Under the pieces are notes generated by a model. The model worked only from the letters and a program-made list of their open reading frames with translations, was not told the origin of the DNA and made no database searches. From Epibacterium ulvae (GTDB lineage Bacteria > Pseudomonadota > Alphaproteobacteria > Rhodobacterales > Rhodobacteraceae), in the NCBI RefSeq assembly GCF_018678075.1, contig NZ_JAHHIR010000024.1, positions 1-42,268 of the forward strand: a stretch of 42,268 nucleotides of DNA, given 5' to 3'. A program made the translations under genes and the position numbers. Shown here in pieces: positions 25,902 to 33,899 of the stretch. Within the stretch, counting starts at the first letter, position 1; every line of letters begins with the position of its first letter.

Positions 25902-26933
25902 TTACGCAGAACCTCGCATGACCAATTTTCCATCAAAAAGTGTCTCTTCGCGCATTTTTTCAGCGGATCCCGACTCAATCACCTCAAAAAGTGATTCAGC
26001 GCTTTTTGTGGCAATCGACTCATAGTCTTGGGACACTGTTGTGAGGGTCGGACAAGTGTAACGCGAGAACGGATGGTCATCGTGCCCTGCCACACGCAAG
26101 GCGCACCCGTCGCCCAAACCAACCCGCATACCCTTTTGATATGCCGCTGACAGAAATCCAATCGCCAGACGGTCATTGCTGCATAGAACAGTGTCCGTTG
26201 GCAGACTGCGCTCTTCCAAAACCCGGGAACCTTCGCGGAAACCGATCGCCTCGAACTCCCAGCCGTCGCCGTCCACCTGGATCAGCTGCGGCTCATGACC
26301 CAAGGCTTCCATTGCCGCGACATAGGCCTGACGGCGCTTGAACGCATTTGGATTGCTAGGCAGTCGCATCTCAAAGAACGACGGAGGCTCACCTGTGCGG
26401 CACAGATAATCCACAATCAAATTAATGCTTTGCTGATTGTTAGACCCAACAAAAGCCTCACCGATAGTTTCAAGATTAGCGTCAAACAGAACCGTTGGGA
26501 CATCCTGACTGAACTCCGCAATCCGTTCGGGGTCTGATCCGCGGCCAAGGGGGGCCAACAAGACGCCAGCGGGCTTCATCAGCCGAAGACTGTTCAGGTT
26601 CTCAACCTCCAGATCTGCGTCCCCGTGTGAGCCCAACAGAACCGGCCGGTATCCAGCCGCGATCACCAGATCCTCCATGTGACGCGCCATTTCGGCAAAG
26701 AACGGGTCCGCAAGGTAGGGAACGATCACGCCGATGTTCTTGGTCAGACGTCGGTTCTGATTGATCGCGTACATATTCGGCTGGTAATCGAACTGATCCA
26801 ACGCGCGCTCAATGCGCTCACGCGTTGTTGCCCGCACACTGGTCGGGTCGTTAAAATACTTCGATATTGTTGGCCTGGAGATGCCACTGACGCTGGCAAA
26901 CTCCTCCATATTTTTGATTTTCGGTTCACTCAT
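25902..26933 (-). CDS. LacI-family regulator of the polyol operon
   Basis: This 343-residue regulator has an N-terminal HTH (MEEFASVSGISRPTISKYFN, then DPTSVRATTRERIERALDQF and YQPNMYAINQNRR) and a LacI/periplasmic-binding-type effector domain (IGVIVPYLADPFFAEMARHM, VLCSNDRLAIGFLSA, CPTLTTVSQDY). It is read in the same direction as smoE and lies directly upstream, with matching operators ahead of both genes. The effector is presumably sorbitol or mannitol. Note the unusual ISKYFND in place of the common VSRALN in the recognition region, which fits a TTTACGCGCG-type site different from the AglR site in this window. Confidence 0.88.
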   Translation of the reverse strand: MSEPKIKNMEEFASVSGISRPTISKYFNDPTSVRATTRERIERALDQFDYQPNMYAINQNRRLTKNIGVIVPYLADPFFAEMARHMEDLVIAAGYRPVLLGSHGDADLEVENLNSLRLMKPAGVLLAPLGRGSDPERIAEFSQDVPTVLFDANLETIGEAFVGSNNQQSINLIVDYLCRTGEPPSFFEMRLPSNPNAFKRRQAYVAAMEALGHEPQLIQVDGDGWEFEAIGFREGSRVLEERSLPTDTVLCSNDRLAIGFLSAAYQKGMRVGLGDGCALRVAGHDDHPFSRYTCPTLTTVSQDYESIATKSAESLFEVIESGSAEKMREETLFDGKLVMRGSA

Positions 26934-27518
26934 TCAAGTTCTGAGCCTTCTTTCCTCCAACACCGGCTTGGATCCTACTCCCATCCTCACCAACGCACAC
27001 ACGTGTTATATTTACGCGCGATAATTTTTACAATGTCACATTCGACGCCTTCGGCAAAGCCGTTTAAGGTTCGACGCCCAGTTTTCATCGAAATCGCGCA
27101 GCTGTTCCTAGGGTATAGCCCCATCGCAGAGTTCTACAATCAGATCGGACAAATAGCGTCACATACCCGCAAAGCCATACTTCACTGCAGCTGGAGACTT
27201 CAAACGAGATCAAAACCTTAAAAACGGCTCACGACAGACACACAACCATGCCACCGGACTGCGCGCGCCCTTTCACAATCGGCGCTGATCGCTCCCCAGC
27301 CTCAGGGAGCAATTGGGGCCACAAAAAACCTCGTGAGGCTTGCAGAAAGCAGCATTCATGAGCCGCATTGCACCAAAGATGCTGATCCGGTTTCCAGAAA
27401 TTGATGATCCGCCCATCTGTGGGCTTGAGCTGCCACAAGACACCATGGCAGTGGGGACAAGCCCCCTGTAGCGTGCCATATGCGCGGCAACGGTCCGCCC
27501 AGACCAACGGAGACGAGT
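26934..27518. other. Intergenic stretch, 585 bp, with one operator and no convincing gene
   Basis: Apart from the operator at 27011-27024, this region holds only short weak frames. One is rightward (27033-27221, 62 codons; contains VFIEIAQLFLGYSPIAEFYNQ). One is leftward (27229-27507, 92 codons; contains CPHCHG). Neither matches a family I recognise. No RNA gene or terminator is obvious. It may be remnant sequence linked to the decayed sulfatase gene that follows. Confidence 0.5.
27011..27024. promoter_or_regulatory. Second copy of the polyol operator, upstream of the regulator gene
   Basis: TTTACGCGCGATAA matches the smoE-proximal palindrome TTTACGCGCGTAAA at 12 of 14 positions. It lies 78 bp ahead of the regulator's start codon, suggesting autoregulation. 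Confidence 0.6.
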
Positions 27519-29163
27519 TTGAATATCCCGTTCATCATATACGACCAACTGCGTTTTGACTATCTGAGCTGCGCGGGCCATCCGTCGTTACACACGCCAA
27601 ATTTTGATCGCGTCGCACACCGCGGGGTGCGGTTTACCATCGCCTATGTGCAATCGCCGATCTGCGGCGCGTCAAGGATAAGCTTTTACACCTGGCGCTA
27701 TGCCTCCTCTCATGGGGCGCAAAGGAACGGGTTCCCGCTCCGGGTCGAGGAGGCGACGCTCGGCGATCACCTGCGTGAACGTGGGATAGCCTGTTGGCTG
27801 TTGGGCAAGACCCATATGAAGGTCGGCGCCAAAGGCATGGAGCGCCCCTGGGCCTTGCCCCCGGCAGCACCATCGGCGCGCGGCAGGCGGACTGTGGTTT
27901 TGACCCCTGGGCCCGCGATGATGGTCTGTGGGGCGCCGGGCCGGATGGGTTTTATGACCAGAAACGCTCTCCCTATAACGAATACCTGAAGTCAAAAGGC
28001 TACGATGGGGACAACCCCCTGGGCCGATTATGCCAATGCAAGCGTCGAAGAGGGTGAGATCGCCAGCGGTTGGATGTTTGACAACGCCGACAAACCCGCA
28101 AACATCCGCGAAGAGGACAGCGAAACACCCTGGCTGACGTCTGAGGCCATCAAATTCGTGGACCAAGCCACGGGCCCACGGTGCGCGCATGTGTCCTTTA
28201 TCAAGCCGCACTGGCCCTATATTGCGCCTGCCCCCTATCACGACATGTATGGGGTCAAAGACATCAAACCGGTGCAACGCGCAGCCACCGAATTGCAAGA
28301 TCCCCACCCGGTTCTGGCCGCCTATCACGACACCCGCGTGGCCGATGCGTTTCAACAAGAAAGCGTCCGCGACAAGGTGATCCCCGCCTATATGGGGCTG
28401 ATCAAACAATGCGACGACCAGTTGGGACGTCTGTTGGATCATCTGGAGGCCAGCGGGCAGATGGGCGACACGATGATCGTCCTGACCTCTGATCACGGCG
28501 ATTATCTGGGCGATCACTGGCTGGGGGAGAAAAATTTCTTCCACGAAGCCTCGGGCAAGATTCCGATGATCGTCTGCGATCCACGCACCGAGGCTGACGC
28601 CACGCGCTGCACGACATGTGATGCTCTGGTCGACGCCATCGATTTGGCGGCCACTTTTGTTGATGTTGCAGGCGACACTCTGCCCGATCCTATCCTCGTA
28701 GGGCGCTCGCTTTTGCCTTGGCTGCACGGTGAGGATTCGCAGGACTGGCGCGATTATGTCATCAGCGAATACGATTATCCGCTACGCCGCGTGCGGCAGC
28801 GCTTGGTGTTTCCAACCGCGATGCGCGCATGTTCATGGTGTTTGATGGCCGCTGGAAACTGATCCATTTCGAAGGCGGCTTCCGGCCCATGTTGTTCGAC
28901 CTGAAAAACGACCCCGAGGAATTTACCGATCTTGGCGCGGACCCGCCCATAAAGATGAGATCGCGCGTATGTATCGCCATTTGTCCAAATGGGGGCTGCG
29001 CATGTCGCAACGGGTCACCATGTCTGATGACGATATCGCCGCCTCTCGCGGTCGCTCAGCCCGGCGCAGCATCCTGCCGTTTCTGGTCGATGGCAGCGAA
29101 GTGGACGCGGAATTAACGCAGACCTATCGCAGACCGGCACGCCAGATGCATTTCAAGGACTGA
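27519..29163 (+). pseudogene. Sulfatase/phosphonate-monoester-hydrolase-like gene with four frameshifts
   Basis: Five open pieces in shifting frames add up to a roughly 545-residue alkaline-phosphatase-superfamily hydrolase. They include IPFIIYDQLRFDYLSCAGHP, GKTHMK, RDDGLWGAGPDGFYDQKRSP, FIKPHWPYI, LTSDHGDYLGDHWLGEKNFFH, FMVFDGRWKLIHFEGGFRP and LRMSQRVT. The frame breaks lie at about 27845-27848 (two extra C), 28015-28019 (one extra C), 28776-28778 (one T missing) and 28941-28947 (one C missing). The active-site motif is also altered: C-G-A-S-R where C-x-P-S-R is expected, and W where the following FYTGRY has G. A TTG start with GGAG upstream fits. All breaks lie in short homopolymer runs, so sequencing error must be considered, but the altered motif argues for true decay. 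Confidence 0.85.
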
Positions 29164-29584
29164 CTTCTGCGCCAGCGCGTCTGACTGGACTTAATTTTGG
29201 AACGCATTGGCTCCAACCTTCAAACACATTCTCACTGTCCATTGACAGCCTGGAAGTCGTAAACGCCGACTTTACCTAGATCAACCTAGTGGGTGGCCTG
29301 GAGGCATCAAAATCGGGAATACTCAAATCCCCACGGTAGGAAAACGCAGAGGCCACTAAATCGAAGTCCTCGCCATTTTATAGACGATGAGCTGCTCATC
29401 ACCTTTGACCGTCATGCGTGGCTTACGTTCCACAATACTACCCAAGGCATCAGACTAGCAAAAAATCACAATAGCTGCTGGATGACCATTTGTCGCAACG
29501 TGCTCTCAGCATGCAGTGTTTGCCCACAACCGTTCCTTGCGCAAAACAGTGGCACTGAACAACGCAACGCAAATCTATAGGGGT
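29164..29584. other. Intergenic stretch, 421 bp, no gene recognised
   Basis: The sequence is less GC-rich than its neighbours and contains only short frames without family resemblance. It separates the sulfatase pseudogene from the convergent end of the GAK operon. I see no clear terminator hairpin for either side and no RNA gene. Confidence 0.5.
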
Positions 29585-29854
29585 TCAGGAAACGCTGGGG
29601 TTGGTTTTCTTGGCTGCAGCAGAAGCCTGTTCTGTCCACGTAAGGCGGATGTCCACGCTGCAGCGGCCGTCGGTTCTATCGGCTTTGATCATCAGGCTCA
29701 GCAATTTGTCCAACGGCAGGGTCAGCGCGTTGTCATCGTCGTTCAGCGTCAGCTCGCCCTTGCCGATGGCCTTGGTCAGCGCTTCCAAGAGCGCTTTGAC
29801 TGATTTTCTATCCTGCAAAGACTCGTGCAGAAACTTGCCATCTGGGTGATCCAT
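29585..29854 (-). CDS. Small amphi-Trp domain protein of the GAK cluster
   Basis: This 89-residue cytoplasmic protein has a charged N-terminal helix (LQDRKSVKALLEALTKAIGKG) followed by alternating strands: GELTLNDDDNALTLPLDK, then LSLMIKADR and CSVDIRLTWTEQ. The pattern of short amphipathic strands ending in a conserved W.E fits the amphi-Trp domain, which recurs in GAK gene clusters. It is the last gene of the leftward operon, 12 bp after the phosphatase gene. It has no catalytic residues I can see, so it may be the carrier, substrate or scaffold of the system; that is inference. The tail (ASAAAKKTNPSVS) is serine/threonine/lysine-rich and could be a modification target. Confidence 0.75.
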   Translation of the reverse strand: MDHPDGKFLHESLQDRKSVKALLEALTKAIGKGELTLNDDDNALTLPLDKLLSLMIKADRTDGRCSVDIRLTWTEQASAAAKKTNPSVS

Positions 29855-29866
29855 GATCCATCCGTT

Positions 29867-31210
29867 TTATCGCGCAAACAATTCGGGTTTGAAGTGTTTG
29901 GCCTTGGGGTAATCCACACTCAGACCAACTACGTCGCCACTTGGATAGATCAATGTGGCGCCAACGCCAATGCCTTGTAACCCTTCAAGCGCCCGCGAAG
30001 CGCGGTCCAAGGTGACGTCGCCTTCGAGGTGAAGCAGACCGTTCTTGGTCAAAATCCGCTGCCCTGCGTGATTGTTCACATGGCCCTGCACGACCATTTT
30101 GATGCCCATACGAAACAGTGCGTCTACGCCGTGGGAGGTCAGCTGCTTGTCGGTCCGACGGTATTTCGTGCGCACCATATTGGCCACTTCACCCGTGTAA
30201 AACCGGAACGGGCCCATATGGGCGTCTCGCAGGAACTTGCGGTTCACTGCGTCTGGGCCTTCCTCGGCCAACATCTGGCTCATGCGATCGCATAGTCCTG
30301 CGTGTACAAACAGCAGCGACCCGCTGCGTTTGACGGCTTTCATCTGCTGGAAGAACCAATTGTAGGCCCCCGTCTCATCCAGGAAAAGCCTGCGGCACTG
30401 CATGATCGCCGCATAGGTCTGCCGCATCGTCAGGCCGGCCCGTGCGATGGCTGCATCAAATCCTGCGACCTTTTCATCCATTTTGCAGAGTTCTTTTTGC
30501 ACGATTTCGGCCGACAAAAAGCCCCCTGCCTCTGCCGGAAACCGCTCAAACCAATCGTTATCCGGGAACAGTTTCGCGCGGCACGTCGCCTCATCCGGGA
30601 CGGAGGCCGTGATATCTGTCAGATCAAACCGGTTGCTGATTTCACACAAAAGCGGGATGGCTTTGCGCGCCATTCGGACAAACAGATGTTCCGTCAGAGA
30701 TGTGCGCGGCAGGTCCAACGCCGCTAAGGCCACGAACAAGCGCAGATCATGGTTGCCGGCCAGAAGATGGACGTCGGCATCCGTGGACAACAAAGCCCCG
30801 ATTGCATCCAGCAAGTCCAGATTGCTTGGCCCTTTGTCCAGGCAATCGCCGCCGATAACGATCTGAGCGCGGTGGCCAAAATCCGTCAGCTCAAATGCGC
30901 GGATGCCCAGTCCCGTTCGACGAATGGTGCCAGCCGCAACAAGTGAGCGCAAAAAGCCCTCGGCGTCGGCATGAGGGTCCGAGATAAAGACCACCGGACG
31001 CTCCGGCCACGCCCATGGCCCATGCGACGCAGCGGCGCGAATGCTGTTTTGCACGTTCAGCAGGCTGTTGCGGCTGCCGCTCGCGGAATGCGTCTGATCC
31101 AGCGGCCACACTTCGCAATCGGTTGGCAGGTGATGAAGTTCTGAAAACTCGTCAAACACGGTGGGGAGGAGGTTTTGGTGGCTGTCCAGCTGAGGTAATA
31201 TTTCGACCAC
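29867..31210 (-). CDS. PPP-type metallophosphatase (calcineurin-like) of the GAK cluster
   Basis: This 447-residue protein has the metal-binding motifs of serine/threonine phosphatases of the PPP superfamily: D78-x-H80 (ISDPHAD), GGDCLDKGPSN with D122, and AGNHD with N153-H154. C-terminal histidines follow in LLFVHAGLCDRM and VVQGHVNNHAG. The region between the GNHD motif and these histidines is longer than in minimal PPP enzymes. The gene starts with GTG, 12 bp after the histidine phosphatase, and is followed after 12 bp by the amphi-Trp gene. A natural role is to remove phosphate placed by the HprK-like or APH-like kinase of the same operon. A small-molecule substrate (for example a dinucleotide, as in ApaH) is also possible. 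Confidence 0.82.
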   Translation of the reverse strand: MVEILPQLDSHQNLLPTVFDEFSELHHLPTDCEVWPLDQTHSASGSRNSLLNVQNSIRAAASHGPWAWPERPVVFISDPHADAEGFLRSLVAAGTIRRTGLGIRAFELTDFGHRAQIVIGGDCLDKGPSNLDLLDAIGALLSTDADVHLLAGNHDLRLFVALAALDLPRTSLTEHLFVRMARKAIPLLCEISNRFDLTDITASVPDEATCRAKLFPDNDWFERFPAEAGGFLSAEIVQKELCKMDEKVAGFDAAIARAGLTMRQTYAAIMQCRRLFLDETGAYNWFFQQMKAVKRSGSLLFVHAGLCDRMSQMLAEEGPDAVNRKFLRDAHMGPFRFYTGEVANMVRTKYRRTDKQLTSHGVDALFRMGIKMVVQGHVNNHAGQRILTKNGLLHLEGDVTLDRASRALEGLQGIGVGATLIYPSGDVVGLSVDYPKAKHFKPELFAR

Positions 31211-31222
31211 CTATTCGGTCCC

Positions 31223-31921
31223 CTAATCGACTTCGTTTTCCGATCGTTTGCGGTGCTTCCAATCACCGGCATAGTGGGACCATGTACCCTGCGCACTGTA
31301 ACGGAACAGTAACGGTTTGGCGTGGAACATGCTGAGGCGCGGAATTTCTTCACGCGCAAGAAGGCCAAGTTTAAACGCTGCATGACGAAATGATGCGCCA
31401 TGCCCGAAAAACAGGGTCAAATCGGGGTTTGAACCGGTCTCAGTTTCATCCATGATACGTTGGATATACTGCGCGACACGGGTTCCAGCCTCCATCAGAG
31501 ACTCGGCCCCATGAAGCGGCAATCGGTAGTCGCTGTCAGATTTCCAGCCCCGCGGCGGCGCATCAACCCTTGGGTCTTCGCGCAAGACAGTTTCGATTTC
31601 CGTGAGCGTCAGGTTGGCAGCGCTGCCAACAGAACGTTCCGACAGGTCCGGCACCTGTGTGATGGATGCCCCCTGCCCTAACCCGCCTAGATTACCCAGC
31701 GCGACCTTGGCCGTCTGCCAGGCGCGCAACTGCAACGACGAGTGCACCTGCGGGTCCAACGTCCAGCCGTTTTCCTGTACAAAATCCGCGAGTTCCAAAC
31801 CGCAGGCCGCAGCCTGTTGCATACCTTCATCGGTCAAAGGATAGGGTTGCAACGCCGAAGGACACCCCGGTTTCTGATGGTAGGCCCCGTGACGGATGAA
31901 TGCTACGTATCTGTCCGTCAA
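31223..31921 (-). CDS. Histidine phosphatase superfamily protein of the GAK cluster
   Basis: This 232-residue protein opens with FIRHGAYH, giving the phosphoacceptor H11 in the R-H-G motif. It also has LTDEGMQQA, SSLQLRAWQTA (R of the second active-site pair) and FGHGASFRHAAF with the second catalytic histidine. This is the phosphoglycerate-mutase-like/SixA-like phosphatase fold. The start overlaps the stop of the HprK-like gene by 4 bp. Substrate unknown; SixA-type members act on phosphohistidine in proteins, others on small phosphates. Confidence 0.8.
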   Translation of the reverse strand: MTDRYVAFIRHGAYHQKPGCPSALQPYPLTDEGMQQAAACGLELADFVQENGWTLDPQVHSSLQLRAWQTAKVALGNLGGLGQGASITQVPDLSERSVGSAANLTLTEIETVLREDPRVDAPPRGWKSDSDYRLPLHGAESLMEAGTRVAQYIQRIMDETETGSNPDLTLFFGHGASFRHAAFKLGLLAREEIPRLSMFHAKPLLFRYSAQGTWSHYAGDWKHRKRSENEVD

Positions 31922-33021
31922 TTTTGCGCACCCTTGGCGGAGAACAGCGTCTGGCCAAATGCGGCCATTGCATCAAAATCCACCTTGCCGGTCACTTCCT
32001 TGACCCGAACGCCCGCCAAAGCTTGCAGGTAATCTGAGGCAATACAGGGTTCAAAATCCCGCAGGAATTCTTGGTTCGGTTTTTGATAGAAAGGACCGGC
32101 GCTTTTCATGATCGCGCTCAGAAGATCGGGGCGCTCTGCCAAATCAACCTCTACCAATTGTGTATCCGCCGCCGCATCACGGCTCCAGTTCAACACCCAA
32201 AAATCAGTGAGCGGCGCATCATATTGCACCCGGTCGGGGCCATAAATGTCCGCGACAATCAGGTCGTATTTTTCTTCGAGCTCCCACAGATCACCAGATG
32301 GCATCTCAGCAAGTTCTGCCAAGCGTTCCGTGGTGAGCATTCTATGCAAACGCGAATTGTGCAGGATCGTGCCCGGATTGATCCGTGGTTCTTTTGGAAT
32401 GCCAAGGGCCTTTGGAAACGGCTGCTCGGCTTGCACCAACAAACGATCATTGCTGACAAATGACACGCCGGGCATATCCATAAACCGCAGCATTGACGTT
32501 GATTTTCCGCCGCCGGACAGACCCGCAACCGCGAGGCTACGCGCTCCATTGGTGACGGCGGCGGCGTGACAAATCTGCCATCCCGCACACAGGCCTATGT
32601 TCAGAATTTGGGTGTTGAGGAAATTCACCACCTGATTTGAATGCGCGCCACAGGGACCAAATGCGACCACTGCATCCGTGGACTGCAAGAAGGTCACGCC
32701 GGTACGCTGCTTGTACACAAGACGACCGTCGTCGAGGTCGAAAATCGCGTCCTTCCGCCCTGTTTTTCCCGGTTCACGCGCCCAGTCGATCCAATCTGGC
32801 GGATCACGCAAAGCCTGCCCATCCAAGACTTCAACCGTTGCATCTGCCTCACCCGGAGCAACCAGCGCATAACGATAATACTGCTTCAGCTCTTCATAAA
32901 GCGGCGCGGCGCAGATCAGTTTTACCCGAATATGACCAACACCGATCCAAATCGGGTCGGACTTGGCCAGCACACTGCGATCAAGTTGCCCCAAGACGTC
33001 GGCACATGTCTGAACACTCAT
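31918..33021 (-). CDS. HprK-related kinase B of the GAK cluster
   Basis: This 367-residue P-loop kinase has Walker A GLSGGGKST at residues 167-175, preceded by the HprK-like ICHAAAVTNGARSLAVAG and followed by FVSNDRLLV, which takes the place of the HprK acidic pair. In HPr kinase/phosphatase this fold phosphorylates a serine on the carrier HPr. The present branch (HprK-related kinase B) lacks the HPr context and occurs with ATP-grasp, CofD-like and amphi-Trp genes. The 160 residues before the P-loop form a separate domain with GVGHIRVKLICAAPLYEELKQYYR that could recognise the target. It overlaps both neighbouring genes by 4 bp. The target is unknown; the amphi-Trp protein is one candidate. 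Confidence 0.82.
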   Translation of the reverse strand: MSVQTCADVLGQLDRSVLAKSDPIWIGVGHIRVKLICAAPLYEELKQYYRYALVAPGEADATVEVLDGQALRDPPDWIDWAREPGKTGRKDAIFDLDDGRLVYKQRTGVTFLQSTDAVVAFGPCGAHSNQVVNFLNTQILNIGLCAGWQICHAAAVTNGARSLAVAGLSGGGKSTSMLRFMDMPGVSFVSNDRLLVQAEQPFPKALGIPKEPRINPGTILHNSRLHRMLTTERLAELAEMPSGDLWELEEKYDLIVADIYGPDRVQYDAPLTDFWVLNWSRDAAADTQLVEVDLAERPDLLSAIMKSAGPFYQKPNQEFLRDFEPCIASDYLQALAGVRVKEVTGKVDFDAMAAFGQTLFSAKGAQN

Positions 33022-33899
33022 GTCGAAACCTTTTTGATCACGGCATCAGCCACCATTGCTGCGGCATCCACGCCGCAGCCTTCCTTGGCCCCTCTGAAGC
33101 CGCCAAAGGCCGACACTTCAAACACAATGGGTCCGGTTTCGGTCAAAGCGACATCGACAGTTGTAAAGGTCAGCCCAAACGGTTCCTGCGCCTTGCGCGC
33201 CAGTTTGATCAGCGCCGCATCCGGTTCAAATGGCGCATATTTTCCGCCGCTGTGGATGGTGGTGTTCCATGTGTCGGATCCCGAAACACGCGCATAGGTG
33301 CAGACGTAGTCCCCGTCCAGAAACACCATGCCCAGATCCTGACCGGACAGGTCCAGTTTCTGCTGGATGTACATCATCGGGTTTTCTTTGGCGAATGCGG
33401 CGATGGCGGCTTCGGCGTCGGTGCCATCTTCGATGATTTCCATGCCACGAGCCTTGGTCGAATAGAGCGGTTTGAAAACTGCGCTGCCAAAACGTTTGAC
33501 AGCATCGCGCGCCGCCGCGTGGTCTTCGGTGATCACGGTCGGTGGCATTGGCGCATCAGCTGCCCGCAAGGACACGGTACAGGCCAGGCGGTCGATCAGC
33601 CGAATAATCGCCTCGGGATTGCTGAACACACGCACGCCGCGCGCCTCAGCTATGCGCAGCAGCTCGAGCCGGTCTAAAACATCCGGGCTATAGGTCTCAT
33701 TGATTTTTTTGACGATCAACGCGTCATAGGTACAAAGGTCTTCCCCTGCGTACATGAGCTGCAGGGTTTCCGTGTCGAGCGACACCTTGGCCATATCAAT
33801 GACGGTGCGAAACCCGGTGCGCTCTTCGACAGCATCAGCAAGGGCTTCGGTTGACCATTTACCAGGCGTGCCAATTATTCCGATCCGCAAATCAGTCAA
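33018..33899 (-). CDS. RimK-like ATP-grasp ligase of the GAK cluster
   Basis: This 293-residue enzyme is of the ATP-grasp fold. The pre-ATP-grasp domain ends with the dispensable-helix signature FSNPEAIIRLIDR. The first ATP lysine is K143 in AVFKPLYSTKARGMEI, the second is in MMYIQQKLD, and the metal-binding end is FEVSAFGGFRG with E261. In RimK and D-Ala ligases the last motif is E-x-N. Here the N position is Ser (E-V-S), an unusual change seen directly in the sequence that may be a feature of this branch. The family makes amide or peptide bonds via an acyl phosphate, so it may join an amino acid or acid to a protein or small molecule. It overlaps its neighbours by 8 bp and 4 bp. Confidence 0.82.
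   Translation of the reverse strand: MTDLRIGIIGTPGKWSTEALADAVEERTGFRTVIDMAKVSLDTETLQLMYAGEDLCTYDALIVKKINETYSPDVLDRLELLRIAEARGVRVFSNPEAIIRLIDRLACTVSLRAADAPMPPTVITEDHAAARDAVKRFGSAVFKPLYSTKARGMEIIEDGTDAEAAIAAFAKENPMMYIQQKLDLSGQDLGMVFLDGDYVCTYARVSGSDTWNTTIHSGGKYAPFEPDAALIKLARKAQEPFGLTFTTVDVALTETGPIVFEVSAFGGFRGAKEGCGVDAAAMVADAVIKKVST

Noticed and set aside
27033-27221. 62-codon rightward frame after the polyol operator
   Set aside because: No family resemblance and no ribosome-binding site; noted under the intergenic stretch only.
27229-27507. 92-codon leftward frame with a CPHCHG motif
   Set aside because: A single C-x-x-C pair without a partner, no start signal, and overlap with the presumed leader of the sulfatase gene.
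27672-28727. 351-codon leftward open frame over the sulfatase pseudogene
   Set aside because: It is antisense to recognisable sulfatase-family protein pieces and shows no motif of its own.
29293-29580. 95-codon rightward frame in the gap before the GAK operon
   Set aside because: No recognisable domain and no ribosome-binding site.
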